A stretch of DNA of 64,000 bases. It comes from Aliivibrio sifiae (GTDB lineage: Bacteria; Pseudomonadota; Gammaproteobacteria; Enterobacterales; Vibrionaceae). How positions within the stretch are numbered: the stretch's first letter is position 1; each line of letters opens with the position of its first letter. Position numbers and translations under genes: made by a program. Shown here piece by piece: positions 47,216-57,720 of this stretch. The notes beneath the pieces are model-generated. The model saw nothing but the letters and a program-made list of their open reading frames with translations. It made no database searches and was not told the origin of the DNA. The DNA lies in assembly GCF_002954715.1 (NCBI RefSeq), contig NZ_MSCP01000001.1:1877416-1941415 (forward strand). Reading direction: 5' to 3'.

Positions 47216-47882
47216 TGTGATTTCTGCATGGCTTGATTTAAACAGCAAGCTGTTATTAAACGCAACAGGCGAAACGCTTTATATGGTCGCAGTTGCTGGT
47301 ATTGTAGGTTTTGCTATTGGGATCCCTCTTGGTGTTGTTTTACATATCACCAAAAAAGGCGGCTTAATGGAAAACACTGCATTTAACAGTGTGCTTGGTG
47401 CTATTGTTAACGTAGGCCGTTCAGTTCCTTTCTTGGTTCTAATGGTTGCCATTATTCCAGTAACAAAATTAATTGTTGGTAGCTTTATTGGTACCACTGC
47501 TGCGATTGTCCCATTAACCATTGGGGCTATTCCATTTGTTGCTCGCTTAATTGAAGGCGCATTAATTGAAGTACCAAGTGGGCTAGTTGAAGCAGCACAG
47601 TCAATGGGCGCAACTCCACTGCAAATTATTACGAAAGTACTGCTTCCTGAAGCACTGCCAACTATTTTAAACTCAGTAACTATCACACTAGTAACGCTAG
47701 TTAGCTACTCTGCAATGGCAGGTACCGTTGGCGGCGGTGGCTTAGGTGATGTTGCTATTCGATATGGTTTCCACCGTTATGATTTAACCATCATGGCTGT
47801 GACCGTTGTTATGCTGATTGTTTTGGTTCAAATCATTCAATCTGTTGGTGATTCTTTAGTTAAAAAAGTCGATCACCGTTAA
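47205..47882 (+). CDS. metI: Methionine ABC transporter permease
   Basis: Inner-membrane permease of 225 residues with five predicted helices and the EAA coupling loop [24 protein letters not shown] (about 126-149, here noted in two halves). The [15 protein letters not shown] and [20 protein letters not shown] blocks are typical of MetI. The start lies inside the end of metN, indicating coupling. Confidence 0.96.
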   Translation: MSFDVISAWLDLNSKLLLNATGETLYMVAVAGIVGFAIGIPLGVVLHITKKGGLMENTAFNSVLGAIVNVGRSVPFLVLMVAIIPVTKLIVGSFIGTTAAIVPLTIGAIPFVARLIEGALIEVPSGLVEAAQSMGATPLQIITKVLLPEALPTILNSVTITLVTLVSYSAMAGTVGGGGLGDVAIRYGFHRYDLTIMAVTVVMLIVLVQIIQSVGDSLVKKVDHR

Positions 47883-47920
47883 TTTTATTTAATATGGAAT
47901 TCATTTTTAAGGAGTAAATA

Positions 47921-48730
47921 ATGAAATTGAATCTAAAAAAACTGGCAGCAGTTGCTGGTCTAGCGTCAACACTTATCCTTACGGGGTGTGGCCAAGAAGA
48001 AGCAAACACAAACTTAATTAAAGTGGGTGTAATGGCGGGAGCTGAAGCACAAGTTGCTGAAGTTGCAGCTAAAGTTGCAAAAGAACAATACGGACTTGAT
48101 GTTGAGCTAGTGACATTTACCGATTACGTAACACCAAACGCCGCATTGGATGATGGTTCAATTGACCTAAATGCATTCCAACACAAACCATACCTAGATC
48201 AACAAGTGACTGATCGCGGTTACAAAATTGAAATCGCTGGTAATTCATTTGTTTACCCAATTGCAGGTTACTCTAAACAAGTAACTTCGGTTGACCAAAT
48301 TGAAGATGGTGCGCGTATTGCGGTACCAAACGATCCAACGAATCTTGGTCGTTCTTTACTTCTTCTTCAAGAACAAGGGCTAATCACATTACGTGATGGT
48401 TCTGGTCTTGCTGCAACGGTTCGTGATATTACGGCTAACCCTAAAAACATCACTATTGTTGAGTTGGATGCTGCACAGCTTCCTCGCTCTCTTGATGATG
48501 TAGCACTGTCTGTAATCAACACAACTTACGCAAGTAGCCTAAACCTTACACCTGAGAAAGATGGCATCTTTGTTGAAGATAAAGACTCTCCGTATGTAAA
48601 CCTAATTGTTGGTCGTACTGACAACGTAAACACTGAAAACGTAAAAACATTTGTTAAAGCGTACCAATCAGAAGAAGTTTACCAAGCAGCACTTAAAACA
48701 TTTAAAGGTGGCGTAGTTAAAGGTTGGTAA
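47921..48730 (+). CDS. metQ: Methionine-binding lipoprotein
   Basis: Substrate-binding lipoprotein of 269 residues of the NlpA family. The signal peptide ends LILTGC (acylated cysteine C23). The mature protein has the family blocks IKVGVMAGAEAQ, NAALDDGSIDLNAFQHKPYLD, ARIAVPNDPTNLGRSLLLLQ and a GGVVKGW end. GGAG lies seven bases before the ATG. It closes the operon, followed by a strong terminator. Confidence 0.97.
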   Translation: MKLNLKKLAAVAGLASTLILTGCGQEEANTNLIKVGVMAGAEAQVAEVAAKVAKEQYGLDVELVTFTDYVTPNAALDDGSIDLNAFQHKPYLDQQVTDRGYKIEIAGNSFVYPIAGYSKQVTSVDQIEDGARIAVPNDPTNLGRSLLLLQEQGLITLRDGSGLAATVRDITANPKNITIVELDAAQLPRSLDDVALSVINTTYASSLNLTPEKDGIFVEDKDSPYVNLIVGRTDNVNTENVKTFVKAYQSEEVYQAALKTFKGGVVKGW

Positions 48731-48756
48731 TCTCTTCTTTTAACAAGTAACCCTAC

Positions 48757-48788
48757 AAAAGGTTGACGTGAGAGCGTCAACCTTTTTT
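48757..48788 (+). terminator. Rho-independent terminator of metNIQ
   Basis: AAAAGGTTGACG and CGTCAACCTTTT form a 12-bp stem around TGAGAG, followed by further T bases, just after metQ. Confidence 0.95.
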
Positions 48789-48824
48789 AATGTCTAAAGA
48801 TTATTATGCATAAAGAATTCTTTA

Positions 48825-49523
48825 ATGACTCATCACATCGACCCTATTGGTTTTATCCAATCGCCTTATAAAGAAAAATTTGCGGTTCCCCGTCAACCTC
48901 GCTTAGCCCCTAGCGCCACATCTCGCCTAAAATTAGTAGGAGAAGCGAATTCACCAGAAGCGGTACGTGGAATTGAGCAATTCTCTCATCTATGGTTGTT
49001 ATTCCTATTTGACCAAAACTTAGAGGCAGGATGGAGACCCACGGTTCGTCCACCACGTTTGGGGGGTAACGAGCGTATTGGTGTTTTTGCTTCACGAGCG
49101 ACCTTTCGTCCCAATGGTATTGGCATGTCAGCCGTCGAATTAAAAGGCGTGGTTCAAGAAGGTAATCAAACCTATTTAGAATTGGGCAGCGTTGATTTGG
49201 TGGATAACACGCCAATCATAGACATCAAACCTTATATCCCCTATTCCGATTCTATTCCTGATGCACTCGGTGGTTTTGCAGAGAAAGAACCTGATGTTCT
49301 TAATGTGTATTTATCAATAGAGGCACAAAAATCCCTTGCTTCACATCCACAGAAAACACAGATAGAAGCGGTCATAAAAGAGGTGCTTGGGCAAGATCCA
49401 CGCCCGGCTTACAAAAAAGGGAAAGCAGATGCTAAAGAATATGCGGTCAATTTGTTTGATTTGAACGTAAAATTCATCGTTGATAGCAATTCCGTCACGG
49501 TAACTGCAATTGATCGCTTTTGA
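48825..49523 (+). CDS. trmO: tRNA (N6-threonylcarbamoyladenosine37-N6)-methyltransferase TrmO
   Basis: Methylates the t6A37 nucleotide of threonine tRNA using S-adenosylmethionine; older name TsaA/YaeB. The 232 residues form the characteristic beta-barrel: IGFIQSPYKEKFAVPRQPRL at 8-27, the FLFDQN and RPPRLGG-NERIGVFASRATFRPNGIGMS region, and a C-terminal domain with DPRPAYKKGK. It is placed upstream of proS, a common gammaproteobacterial pair. Confidence 0.93.
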   Translation: MTHHIDPIGFIQSPYKEKFAVPRQPRLAPSATSRLKLVGEANSPEAVRGIEQFSHLWLLFLFDQNLEAGWRPTVRPPRLGGNERIGVFASRATFRPNGIGMSAVELKGVVQEGNQTYLELGSVDLVDNTPIIDIKPYIPYSDSIPDALGGFAEKEPDVLNVYLSIEAQKSLASHPQKTQIEAVIKEVLGQDPRPAYKKGKADAKEYAVNLFDLNVKFIVDSNSVTVTAIDRF

Positions 49524-49670
49524 GATCGCTTTTAGGCTGATATCATAGAGGGCTTAATTTTAGATTTGAGCTATTTCTTCAAAGAGCATTCTCAAGCTAA
49601 GATTAAACTCTCGATTTAACTGTTTAAATCGAGTTATTCCAATATTCATAACTAACAAATGGATGAAAAC

Positions 49671-51386
49671 ATGCGCACTAGCAAATACCTTCTTTCAACA
49701 CTGAAGGAGACTCCAAACGACGCAGAAGTAATTAGCCACCAGCTAATGCTACGTGCAGGTATGATCCGTCGTCTAGCTTCAGGTTTATATACTTGGCTAC
49801 CGACTGGTCTACGTGTATTGCGTAAAGTCGAAAACATCGTTCGTCAAGAGATCGACAATGCAGGTGCAATCGAAACTTTGATGCCCGTAGTTCAACCGTT
49901 TGAGCTTTGGGAAGAGACTGGCCGTTCTGAAAAGATGGGTCCTGAACTTCTTCGCTTTACTGACCGTCATGTTCGTCCGTTTGTACTTAGTCCAACTGCT
50001 GAAGAAGTTATCACGAGCCTTGTTCGTAACGAAGTTAACTCTTACAAGCAGCTTCCACTAAACTTGTACCAAATCCAAACTAAATTCCGTGATGAACGTC
50101 GTCCACGCTTTGGCGTAATGCGTGCACGTGAATTCTGCATGATGGATGCGTACAGCTTTGATATCGATAAAGAAGGCCTACAAAAGTCTTACGATGCAAT
50201 GCACGATGCTTACTGTAAAGCATTCGACCGTATGGGTCTTGAGTACCGTCCAGTATTGGCTGACTCAGGCGCTATCGGCGGCAGCGGTTCTCAAGAGTTC
50301 CACGTACTTGCAGAAAGCGGCGAAGATTTAATCGCATTCTCAACAGAATCTGATTACGCAGCTAACATCGAAAAAGCAGAAGCTCTAGCACCAACAACTG
50401 AACGTGCTGCTCCTACTCAAGAGATGACAACGGTTGATACACCAAACGCAAAAACAATTGCAGAATTGGTTGAGCAACACGGCATCGCAATTGAAAAAAC
50501 AGTGAAAACATTATTTGTTAAAGCATCTGATGAAGTTGACGCTGAGATCATCGCACTTATCATCCGTGGTGATCACGAACTTAACGAAGTTAAAGCTGAA
50601 AACCTAAAAGAAGTTGCTTCTCCATTAGAGATGGCTGACGAAGCACAACTTCGTGATCTAATCGGTGCTGGTGCTGGTTCTCTTGGCCCTGTTGGCCTAG
50701 AACTGCCATTCATCGTTGACCGCTCTGTTGCAGTAATGAGTGACTTTGGTACAGGCGCAAACATCGATGGTAAACACTTCTTTGGTGTGAACTGGGATCG
50801 TGATGTTCAGCTTGGTCAAGTTGAAGATCTACGTAACGTTGTAGAAGGCGACCTAAGCCCATGTGGTCAAGGTACTCTACAACTGAAACGCGGTATCGAA
50901 GTTGGTCACATCTTCCAATTAGGCACAGCCTACTCAGAAGCAATGAACTGTGGCGTGCTTGATGCTAACGGTAAAAACTCTATCCTTGAGATGGGTTGTT
51001 ACGGTATCGGTGTTTCACGTGTTGTTGCATCAGCTATCGAACAAAACAATGACGAATACGGCATTGTATGGCCAGAAGCGCTTGCACCATTTACGGTTGC
51101 TATCGTTCCTATGAACATGTACAAATCAGATCGCGTTAAAGAAGCTGCAGAGAAACTGTATGCAGAATTAACAGCGATGGGCATCGACGTTCTATTTGAT
51201 GATCGTAAAGAGCGCCCAGGTGTTATGTTCAAAGACATCGAGCTTATCGGTATTCCACATACCGTTGTTATTGGCGACCGTAGCATGGACGAAGGTAACT
51301 TTGAATATAAGAACCGTCGTGCAAACACAAAAGAAGTGGTAGAAATTGCAAACATCGTTGAGCACATTAAAGCACAACTTAGCTAA
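49671..51386 (+). CDS. proS: Prolyl-tRNA synthetase
   Basis: Class II aminoacyl-tRNA synthetase of 571 residues from the ATG at 49671 ([15 protein letters not shown]), the E. coli-like start; an in-frame ATG at 49659 would add four residues. Motif 2 is [17 protein letters not shown]; motif 3 is [13 protein letters not shown]. The insertion domain (about 220-400) carries the editing lysine in [10 protein letters not shown], which removes mischarged alanine. The C-terminal anticodon-binding domain contains [14 protein letters not shown] terminator follows. Confidence 0.97.
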   Translation: MRTSKYLLSTLKETPNDAEVISHQLMLRAGMIRRLASGLYTWLPTGLRVLRKVENIVRQEIDNAGAIETLMPVVQPFELWEETGRSEKMGPELLRFTDRHVRPFVLSPTAEEVITSLVRNEVNSYKQLPLNLYQIQTKFRDERRPRFGVMRAREFCMMDAYSFDIDKEGLQKSYDAMHDAYCKAFDRMGLEYRPVLADSGAIGGSGSQEFHVLAESGEDLIAFSTESDYAANIEKAEALAPTTERAAPTQEMTTVDTPNAKTIAELVEQHGIAIEKTVKTLFVKASDEVDAEIIALIIRGDHELNEVKAENLKEVASPLEMADEAQLRDLIGAGAGSLGPVGLELPFIVDRSVAVMSDFGTGANIDGKHFFGVNWDRDVQLGQVEDLRNVVEGDLSPCGQGTLQLKRGIEVGHIFQLGTAYSEAMNCGVLDANGKNSILEMGCYGIGVSRVVASAIEQNNDEYGIVWPEALAPFTVAIVPMNMYKSDRVKEAAEKLYAELTAMGIDVLFDDRKERPGVMFKDIELIGIPHTVVIGDRSMDEGNFEYKNRRANTKEVVEIANIVEHIKAQLS

Positions 51387-51410
51387 TTTCAGTCACCATC
51401 AATAAATAAT

Positions 51411-51433
51411 AAGCCAAGTCACTGACTTGGCTT
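51411..51433 (+). terminator. Rho-independent terminator of proS
   Basis: AAGCCAAGTC, loop ACT, then GACTTGGCTT and a T run, 25 bases after the proS stop. Confidence 0.93.
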
Positions 51434-51691
51434 TTTTTATATCTATAAAAATATAATTTTCACTTATTTATTGCTTGCTAACTTTTCGACTACTGATAGA
51501 ATCCGCCTTAATAAAATCGCTCCCTTTTATTACCGTTATTCTACGGCTTTGTGATTTTATATATCTTGTAGTTCTACCTCGATGTGCTTTATCTATCTAT
51601 TTTTAAGTTCATCAGATCCGATTTAATTTAGCTTACCCGTTAAGTCTATACATTTTGTTTCGTATTTTTTGCCTCATCATTGAGGTGTTTA
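51434..51691 (+). promoter_or_regulatory. Leader region of the nickel-transport operon
   Basis: AT-rich gap of about 260 bases after the proS terminator. It must contain the promoter of the nik-ure genes. I looked for an E. coli-type NikR operator (GTATGA-N16-TCATAC) and did not see one. A TGAGGTG ribosome-binding site stands before the ATG at 51692. Confidence 0.5.
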
Positions 51692-53380
51692 ATGCTGCGT
51701 AAAATAAAATACTATCGTCTTCTTATTTACCAGTGCTCACTTCCTCTATATTGGAAACAAGTTGTGAATACATTATTTAAAATCTTAAATAGAAACAAAT
51801 TACCATTAATATCTTTTCGTTTCTTATTTACATTGTCTCTATTCATTGTGAGCTCTTTCATTTCACAAGCATCTGCACATCTAAATGAAAAACCAAACAT
51901 ACTAAAAGTCGCTCTTGGAAGTGAACCAACCACCGGATTTGATCCGATCAAAGGTTGGGGTAAATATGGCAATCCTCTTTTCCAATCAACCTTATTAAAA
52001 AGAGATAAAGAATTAAATTTTGTTGGTGATCTAGCTACAAAATGGCGCTTAACTAATAATAAACTGACTTGGATTATCAACTTAAGAGGCGATGTAAAAT
52101 TTAGTGATGGCACACCATTGACAGCGGAAGATGTCGCATTTACCTACAATCAAATTTTACAGCAAGGCAGTTCACACGATTTAAGCATACTAAAGATGGC
52201 AGAACCATTAACGCCTAACTCTGTTGCCTTCCATCTTATTGATTGCGATATCACTTTCTTAGATCGTTTATCGTCCATCGGTATTGTACCTAAACATTTG
52301 TATCAGAAAACGAGTAAGAATAAACACGCTTATGGTGAAAAACCTATTGGCTCTGGCCCTTATGTATTAAATCAATGGGTTAAAAACCAATACGTCAGCA
52401 TGAGTTTAAATCCATTTTATTATGGTAAGAAACCCGCATTCCCAAAATTAATCGCCGTCTTTGGTAGTGAAGAGTCTCGTTTTATTCAATTAAAAATGCA
52501 CCAACTCAATTTAAGTGTCATACCACAACGCTATGCTAATCAGTCTATTGCAGGCTATAAGTTATGGTCAGTTCCGACCTTAGATAACCGTGGTATTGTC
52601 TGGCCGATGACTTACCAGCAAGATAAAAACGCCACATATGTAAGTGCAGATCCTGTAATACGAGAAGTATTTGATTACCTAATAGACAAACAATTGATCG
52701 TCGATAAGTTACTTGATGGTTATGCGACACCGGCATATTCAATTGCAGACAATATGCCTTGGGGGTTAGATACTCAAAATATCACCGTGAAAAAAACCAG
52801 CCTTACACATGCGAACGCATTGCTAAAAAAAGCCGGATGGGTAGACAGTAATAGAAATGGTGTTATTGATAAACAAGGCCATGAAGCTTCTTTTACGTTG
52901 CTCTATAAATCGGGAGATAGTGTAAGAGAACAACTTGCCCTTGCTATTCGCTCAATGGCTGCACAAGTTGGGATCAATGTTGATATTAAAGGTCTTGAGT
53001 GGAATGCAATCGCACTGCAAATGACCACCACGCCTGTATTAATGGGCTTTGGTAGCCACTCAGCGAGTGAGGTCACCTATGTCTATCATTCACGCTACGC
53101 ACACACTGATTTTTATAACTCTGGTGGCTATAAAAATACAAAAGTAGACACTGCGATAGATAACGCACTCAAAGCCTCTTCTTGGCAAGCATCCATCCCT
53201 TTTTGGCAAGAAGCTCAACAACAAATACAGCACGATCGTCCATGGACATGGTTAGTGAATATTAAACATCTTTATATGGCAAATGCCTGCTTAAACCTTG
53301 GCACGCCAATTACAGAGCCTCATGATCATGGTTGGCCATTAACCGCAAACATTGAAGAGTGGCGCTGGCAATGTCAGTAA
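51692..53380 (+). CDS. nikA: Nickel-type ABC transporter substrate-binding protein
   Basis: Periplasmic family 5 solute-binding protein of 562 residues, starting MLRKIKYYR at the ATG at 51692 (a TTG at 51680 is in frame). An unusually long N-terminal extension precedes the hydrophobic signal segment (about 45-63, ending SQASA). The mature part has LRGDVKFSDGTPLTAEDVAFTYNQIL read in two parts, and GSGPYVLNQW. The class includes dipeptide and nickel binders; nickel is inferred because the five-gene importer directly precedes the urease genes, like the Yersinia ynt locus. It overlaps the next gene by 10 bases. Confidence 0.85.
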   Translation: MLRKIKYYRLLIYQCSLPLYWKQVVNTLFKILNRNKLPLISFRFLFTLSLFIVSSFISQASAHLNEKPNILKVALGSEPTTGFDPIKGWGKYGNPLFQSTLLKRDKELNFVGDLATKWRLTNNKLTWIINLRGDVKFSDGTPLTAEDVAFTYNQILQQGSSHDLSILKMAEPLTPNSVAFHLIDCDITFLDRLSSIGIVPKHLYQKTSKNKHAYGEKPIGSGPYVLNQWVKNQYVSMSLNPFYYGKKPAFPKLIAVFGSEESRFIQLKMHQLNLSVIPQRYANQSIAGYKLWSVPTLDNRGIVWPMTYQQDKNATYVSADPVIREVFDYLIDKQLIVDKLLDGYATPAYSIADNMPWGLDTQNITVKKTSLTHANALLKKAGWVDSNRNGVIDKQGHEASFTLLYKSGDSVREQLALAIRSMAAQVGINVDIKGLEWNAIALQMTTTPVLMGFGSHSASEVTYVYHSRYAHTDFYNSGGYKNTKVDTAIDNALKASSWQASIPFWQEAQQQIQHDRPWTWLVNIKHLYMANACLNLGTPITEPHDHGWPLTANIEEWRWQCQ

Positions 53381-54354
53381 CCGCAAGTTACTCAAATAAA
53401 TTATGCATTACTCTTGCACGTCTTATCGTGCAACTCTGTTTGGCTTTAATCTTAATAACGCTGTTATTGACGTTATCACCGATTGATCCGATCAGTGCCT
53501 ATTTTGATGGTAATGCATTAGCGGTTTTTGGGGATAGAAAAGATCTACTGACGGAGCAGTTAGGATTAAACCAAAGTGCGATAGAGCGCATAATCCTCTT
53601 TGTCCAAGCTCTATTATCTGGTGATTTAGGTTATTCCAACCATTATCAGGAACCCGTCAGTAACATCATTTGGCAACGCAGTGAATATTCCTTAATCCTA
53701 ATGTGTGGAGCGAGCGTAACATCACTTGTTCTGGGTTATGGGATTGGGTTGCTGCTTGGCCTATTTCCAACCAGAAAAGTGAGCACATTCATTACTCAAC
53801 TGGCATTAATAATGAACGCGCTCCCTAGCTTTTGGATTGGGTTAATACTGATTGCCATTTTTGCGATTAAGTTAATGTGGTTTCCAATCGGAGGTATTTC
53901 TCCTCTTGGAGTAGCCCCTGAAACCTTATCCTTTAATGAAAAAGCACCTTATTTCGTATTGCCTTTAATCACTCTATGTTTCAGTTTAATCGCTCCAATC
54001 ATTTTACATACAAAAGAAAAAGTGATGGAAGTAAATAGTAGTCAGCATGTTCACTATGCTCGCCTGCATGGTCAGTCAACACTCTCAATCGTTCGATATC
54101 ATTTACTAAGAAACACAATGGTTCCTGCACTTGTTATTCAATTGGCTGGCTTCTCTGAGTTACTCAGCGGTTCAGTCATTATTGAGACGGTATTTAACTT
54201 CCCTGGTATTGGGCAAACCTTAGTAAAGTCTGGGTTAAGTGGCGATACGCCTCTACTTTTAGGGATCACTTTCTGCTGTGCTATTTTTGTATTTATTGGT
54301 AATGCTTCCGCTTCACTACTGAGTAAGCGACTCTCTTTATCTTCGTCATTTTAA
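53371..54354 (+). CDS. nikB: Nickel-type ABC transporter permease
   Basis: Inner-membrane permease of 327 residues from the ATG at 53371 (MSVTASYSNKL), which overlaps the upstream stop; a GTG at 53359 is an alternative. Six helices are predicted. The LTLSPIDPI block, the TEQLGLNQSAIERIILFV segment and the EAA loop YARLHGQSTLSIVRYHLLRN followed by PALVIQLAG, then SVIIETVFNFPGIG, are those of NikB/DppB proteins. Nickel specificity comes from context. Confidence 0.85.
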   Translation: MSVTASYSNKLCITLARLIVQLCLALILITLLLTLSPIDPISAYFDGNALAVFGDRKDLLTEQLGLNQSAIERIILFVQALLSGDLGYSNHYQEPVSNIIWQRSEYSLILMCGASVTSLVLGYGIGLLLGLFPTRKVSTFITQLALIMNALPSFWIGLILIAIFAIKLMWFPIGGISPLGVAPETLSFNEKAPYFVLPLITLCFSLIAPIILHTKEKVMEVNSSQHVHYARLHGQSTLSIVRYHLLRNTMVPALVIQLAGFSELLSGSVIIETVFNFPGIGQTLVKSGLSGDTPLLLGITFCCAIFVFIGNASASLLSKRLSLSSSF

Positions 54355-54372
54355 TTTTAAAGGCCATATATA

Positions 54373-55137
54373 ATGCTTAATAAGCATCTTTCTTTAACTT
54401 TGTTTTGCCTTTTATTAATGACTTCGATTACTTGGCAAAATAACGGAGAAGCGATTGATTTATTTAATAAGAATCTCGCGCCAAATTTTAATTATTGGTT
54501 TGGTACAGATTGGTTAGGCAGAGATGTTTTCAGTCGAACCCTTAAAGCATTGTTATTTAGTCTTGCGATGGGAGGACTTGCATCTTTAAGTTGTGCATTA
54601 CTGTCGCTCTGTTTAGCGCTAATAGGAAACATTAATGCCACGCTCAGTTATGTCATTGATACTTTGACCGACGTTTGGAGTGCTTTGCCACACCTATTAG
54701 TTATGATTGTTTTATCTGTATTAGTTGGCGGTGGATTTGAAGGGCTTGTTATTGCAATTACTTTCAGCCATTGGCCAAAGTTAACCCGTTTACTAAAAAT
54801 TGAAATTGAGCAATTACGGCAAAAGCCTTATGTATTGCACTCATTAGCTTTTGGGCATTCAAAACTGCATGCTTATCAAGCGCACTTAACACCTCATGTA
54901 CTGCCTCAAATGCTAACAGGGATCCTTGTTCTATATCCTCAAGCTTTAGTGCATGGTGCAGGGTTAACATTTTTAGGCTTTGGGATTAAACCATCTACGC
55001 CTTCGATGGGCGGAATGCTCTCCGAATCCAGTCAATATTTGCTCAGTGGTCAGTGGTGGCTTGCTCTGTTCCCAGGCATAATTTTAATTATTAGCTTATT
55101 ACTACTCATGTCTATCAGTAAAAGTTATGAAAAATAA
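54373..55137 (+). CDS. nikC: Nickel-type ABC transporter permease
   Basis: Second permease, 254 residues, shorter than typical NikC (about 277). The periplasmic block FNYWFGTDWLGRDVFSRTL is the family N-terminal motif; the coupling loop reads LAFGHSKLHAYQAHLTPHVLP. The C terminus has the GLTFLGFGIKPSTPSMGGML motif shared by DppC/NikC proteins. The last 11 bases overlap the next gene. Confidence 0.85.
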   Translation: MLNKHLSLTLFCLLLMTSITWQNNGEAIDLFNKNLAPNFNYWFGTDWLGRDVFSRTLKALLFSLAMGGLASLSCALLSLCLALIGNINATLSYVIDTLTDVWSALPHLLVMIVLSVLVGGGFEGLVIAITFSHWPKLTRLLKIEIEQLRQKPYVLHSLAFGHSKLHAYQAHLTPHVLPQMLTGILVLYPQALVHGAGLTFLGFGIKPSTPSMGGMLSESSQYLLSGQWWLALFPGIILIISLLLLMSISKSYEK

Positions 55138-55882
55138 AAAGACAACGATGATCGATATTACAGCATTGGATATCAAGCAAAACAACCACGCTAAATCTCT
55201 CATCACAGATCTTTCATTATCAATTAATGAAGGCGAAGTGTTAGCTATTATCGGGACCAGCGGCAGCGGAAAAAGCGCATTAATTAATGCCATTATGAAC
55301 TCACTTTCTGCTGATTTTACGCTAAAGGGGAATATTTTAATGCCTCCGAACACTCGTATTTCATTGGTTCCACAAAGTATTAATGCGTTAAACCCAACAG
55401 CAAAAATCGGTTCTCAATTAATTCAATTCAGCCCTAGAAAAAAATGGTATCAACGCGCTGACAAAAACCTTGTTAATAATGCTCTGACTTTAGCTCAACT
55501 TCCTGTTTCTGTTGCTAATTTATATCCTCATCAATTATCAGGAGGTATGGCTAAACGAGCCCTATCAGCTCTCGCTCTCATTCAAAACCCTGACATTATT
55601 ATTGCTGATGAACCAAGCTGTGGTGTTAATGATGAATTCGCAGAAGCATTATTTCAACACTACAAACAATTGGCTCATAAAAAGAAAAAGACCGTCATTA
55701 TTGTCAGTCACGACATCAAATATGTACTTGATATAGCTGACCATATATTGATATTGCAGGGAGTAGTTAATCAAGAAAGTTTATCTTCTATTGAATACAC
55801 AACACCTAAAAAAATCACTCAAGGAAATAGTGGCTCATACAGCCAGGCCTTGTGGCAAGCATTACCTAAAAACTGGAATTAG
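55127..55882 (+). CDS. nikD: Nickel-type ABC transporter ATP-binding protein
   Basis: ATPase of 251 residues. Walker A GTSGSGKS (about 43-50), the Q loop LVPQSINALNP, signature LSGGMAKRALSALAL, Walker B IIIADEPSCGVND and the switch histidine in IIVSHDIKY are present. It lacks the long C-terminal oligopeptide/iron-sulfur extension seen in the peptide importer ATPases at 30436-32408, in line with nickel transporters. The start overlaps nikC by 11 bases. Confidence 0.86.
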   Translation: MKNKKTTMIDITALDIKQNNHAKSLITDLSLSINEGEVLAIIGTSGSGKSALINAIMNSLSADFTLKGNILMPPNTRISLVPQSINALNPTAKIGSQLIQFSPRKKWYQRADKNLVNNALTLAQLPVSVANLYPHQLSGGMAKRALSALALIQNPDIIIADEPSCGVNDEFAEALFQHYKQLAHKKKKTVIIVSHDIKYVLDIADHILILQGVVNQESLSSIEYTTPKKITQGNSGSYSQALWQALPKNWN

Positions 55883-55883
55883 T

Positions 55884-56471
55884 ATGATTTCTTTAGCTAA
55901 CGCGACCGTTCGTTATCAAACAAAATTGCTGTCTTTACCAAATATCCGTTTAGCTCAAGGGGATATTCTTGGTTTAAATGGAGTCAGTGGTTCAGGTAAA
56001 TCAACCGTTGCAATGTTGCTTTCTGGTTTTCTACTCCCTACTTCGGGCACGGTTTCTACCCCATCTTACGATAAAAATAAAGCGAACCCAGTACAATGGG
56101 TAGGACAACATCCAGAGCTTTCATTTAATCCAAAATGGACATTATTAAGATCACTAAAAGAAAGCTTTCGCCAAATTGATTTTAACTCTCATTTAAAGAG
56201 TCTTTGTATTGAAAAGGAATGGCTCTCTCGCTACCCAAAAGAGCTGTCTGGTGGTCAACTTCAACGCATCGCACTGCTACGAGCATTATTGCCAACTACT
56301 CAATATTTGTTATGTGATGAGATAACCGCTCAACTCGACCCGATAACTCAGCAATCTATTTGGATGCAATTACTTAAATTCAGCAAAGAAAGAAACATTG
56401 CTCTCTTAGTGATTTCTCACGAAAGAACACTGTTAGCCTCAATTTGTGAAAAAATAACCACTTTAGAATAA
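55884..56471 (+). CDS. nikE: Nickel-type ABC transporter ATP-binding protein, compact
   Basis: A 195-residue ATPase from the ATG at 55884 (MISLANATVRYQTK), one base after the nikD stop; the frame is open further upstream inside nikD but those codons are not family-like. Walker A GVSGSGKST, the Q loop WVGQHPELSFNP, signature LSGGQLQRIALLRAL, Walker B LLCDEITAQLD and the switch histidine in LVISHERT are complete, so it should be active although 50-70 residues shorter than usual NikE proteins. Confidence 0.86.
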   Translation: MISLANATVRYQTKLLSLPNIRLAQGDILGLNGVSGSGKSTVAMLLSGFLLPTSGTVSTPSYDKNKANPVQWVGQHPELSFNPKWTLLRSLKESFRQIDFNSHLKSLCIEKEWLSRYPKELSGGQLQRIALLRALLPTTQYLLCDEITAQLDPITQQSIWMQLLKFSKERNIALLVISHERTLLASICEKITTLE

Positions 56472-56841
56472 GAAATTTTATTCATTAATAGTCAACAAAA
56501 AACAGAACAACATTTCGCCTATTTTTTAGTCAAATAAAACAGGCAGAAAAGTCCTATTTTTCGTTATTTTTTTATTGCCAAGTTTAAAATATAAGATTAA
56601 TATCCATCGTATAAAGAATTCCAAAAATCTTATCTAATGTTAATTTATTTTTACATATTCATGTACACGCAAAATAAATTATCGTTATTGTAAATATGAG
56701 TAACCAGCTCAACACTGCCTAGACTTAGGCTATTACAATTTATTTAGAATACTTATTTCTCTAGTTTTTAAACTGGAGTATTTTGCTATTTGTTTTCATT
56801 ATTTCTTTTTAAGAAAATATGCCATATCGGCAGGACCAATT
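56472..56841 (+). promoter_or_regulatory. Leader region of the urease operon
   Basis: A 370-base AT-rich gap between nikE and ureD, probably holding a separate urease promoter. A hairpin lies at 56748-56782: CTAGTTT/AAACTGG topped by a two-base loop, with an outer AATACT/AGTATT stem and a bulge, followed by TTTT. It could be an attenuator or a nikE terminator. A short repeat GCCTA-GACT-TAGGC is at about 56717-56730. No named operator was recognised. Confidence 0.5.
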
Positions 56842-57705
56842 ATGTCTGAAATAAATACATCACCCTCTGGTTGGTTAGCAGATATATCCCTTTTCTATGA
56901 AAAAAGAGGCTCAAATACCAAACTAGTTCATCGTGAACAAGTTGGCCCATTAATGGTGCAGCGCCCTTTTTATCCAGAAGTTGGGATAGCTCATACTTAT
57001 CTACTTCACCCTCCTGGTGGCGTAGTCGGTGGAGACCAACTCAATATTAATATTCATGTCGCCCCAGAAGCACATTCATTAATTACCACACCCGGTGCGA
57101 CTAAGTTTTATCGAAGCTCAGGTGCAACATCAACTCAAACACAGCGTTTAAATGTCGATGATACTGGCTTCTTAGAATGGCTTCCCCAAGAAAATATCTT
57201 TTTTCCTAATGGCCAAGCGCACTTGAATACACAAATAACCCTGCATAAAAACGCTCACTTTATTGGCTGGGAAATGAACTGTTTTGGTCGCCCAGTTCTC
57301 AATGAGATTTTTGAAAATGGTATGGTGACAGGCCGTACTAATATTAAAATTGATGACAAATTAATTCTGTCAGAATCCATGTATATCGATTCCCTCGATG
57401 AAACAAAACATGCCGCAGGAATGCGAGATTACCCAATGCTTGGCAATCTCTTTATTTACCCCGCTTCTGAGGGATTAGAAGACAAGTTAAGAATACTGAT
57501 AGATGAACATTTCCATGAACAAACTGGGTTATTTGGCAATAGCGATCCTATTTGTGGAATTACTCAAATTGATGGCTTATTGGTTATCCGCTATTTAGGT
57601 TACCAAACAGAACCCATGATGGCGTGTTTCAGCACTTTATGGCAACACACTCGCCAACACTGGTTAGGAACATTACCCGAAGTCCCACGCATCTGGGCTA
57701 CATAA
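56842..57705 (+). CDS. ureD: Urease accessory protein UreD
   Basis: Scaffold chaperone that binds apo-urease and recruits UreF and UreG for nickel insertion (UreH in some species). The 287 residues have the [12 protein letters not shown] block at about 34-45, [14 protein letters not shown] at about 54-67, [11 protein letters not shown] and the [10 protein letters not shown] motif. ureD opens the operon, 15 bases before ureA, unlike clusters where it stands last. Confidence 0.96.
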   Translation: MSEINTSPSGWLADISLFYEKRGSNTKLVHREQVGPLMVQRPFYPEVGIAHTYLLHPPGGVVGGDQLNINIHVAPEAHSLITTPGATKFYRSSGATSTQTQRLNVDDTGFLEWLPQENIFFPNGQAHLNTQITLHKNAHFIGWEMNCFGRPVLNEIFENGMVTGRTNIKIDDKLILSESMYIDSLDETKHAAGMRDYPMLGNLFIYPASEGLEDKLRILIDEHFHEQTGLFGNSDPICGITQIDGLLVIRYLGYQTEPMMACFSTLWQHTRQHWLGTLPEVPRIWAT

Positions 57706-57720
57706 TAAGTTGGAATCGCA

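Noticed and set aside
51434..51691. NikR operator before the nickel importer
   Set aside because: No GTATGA-N16-TCATAC-like palindrome was found by eye.
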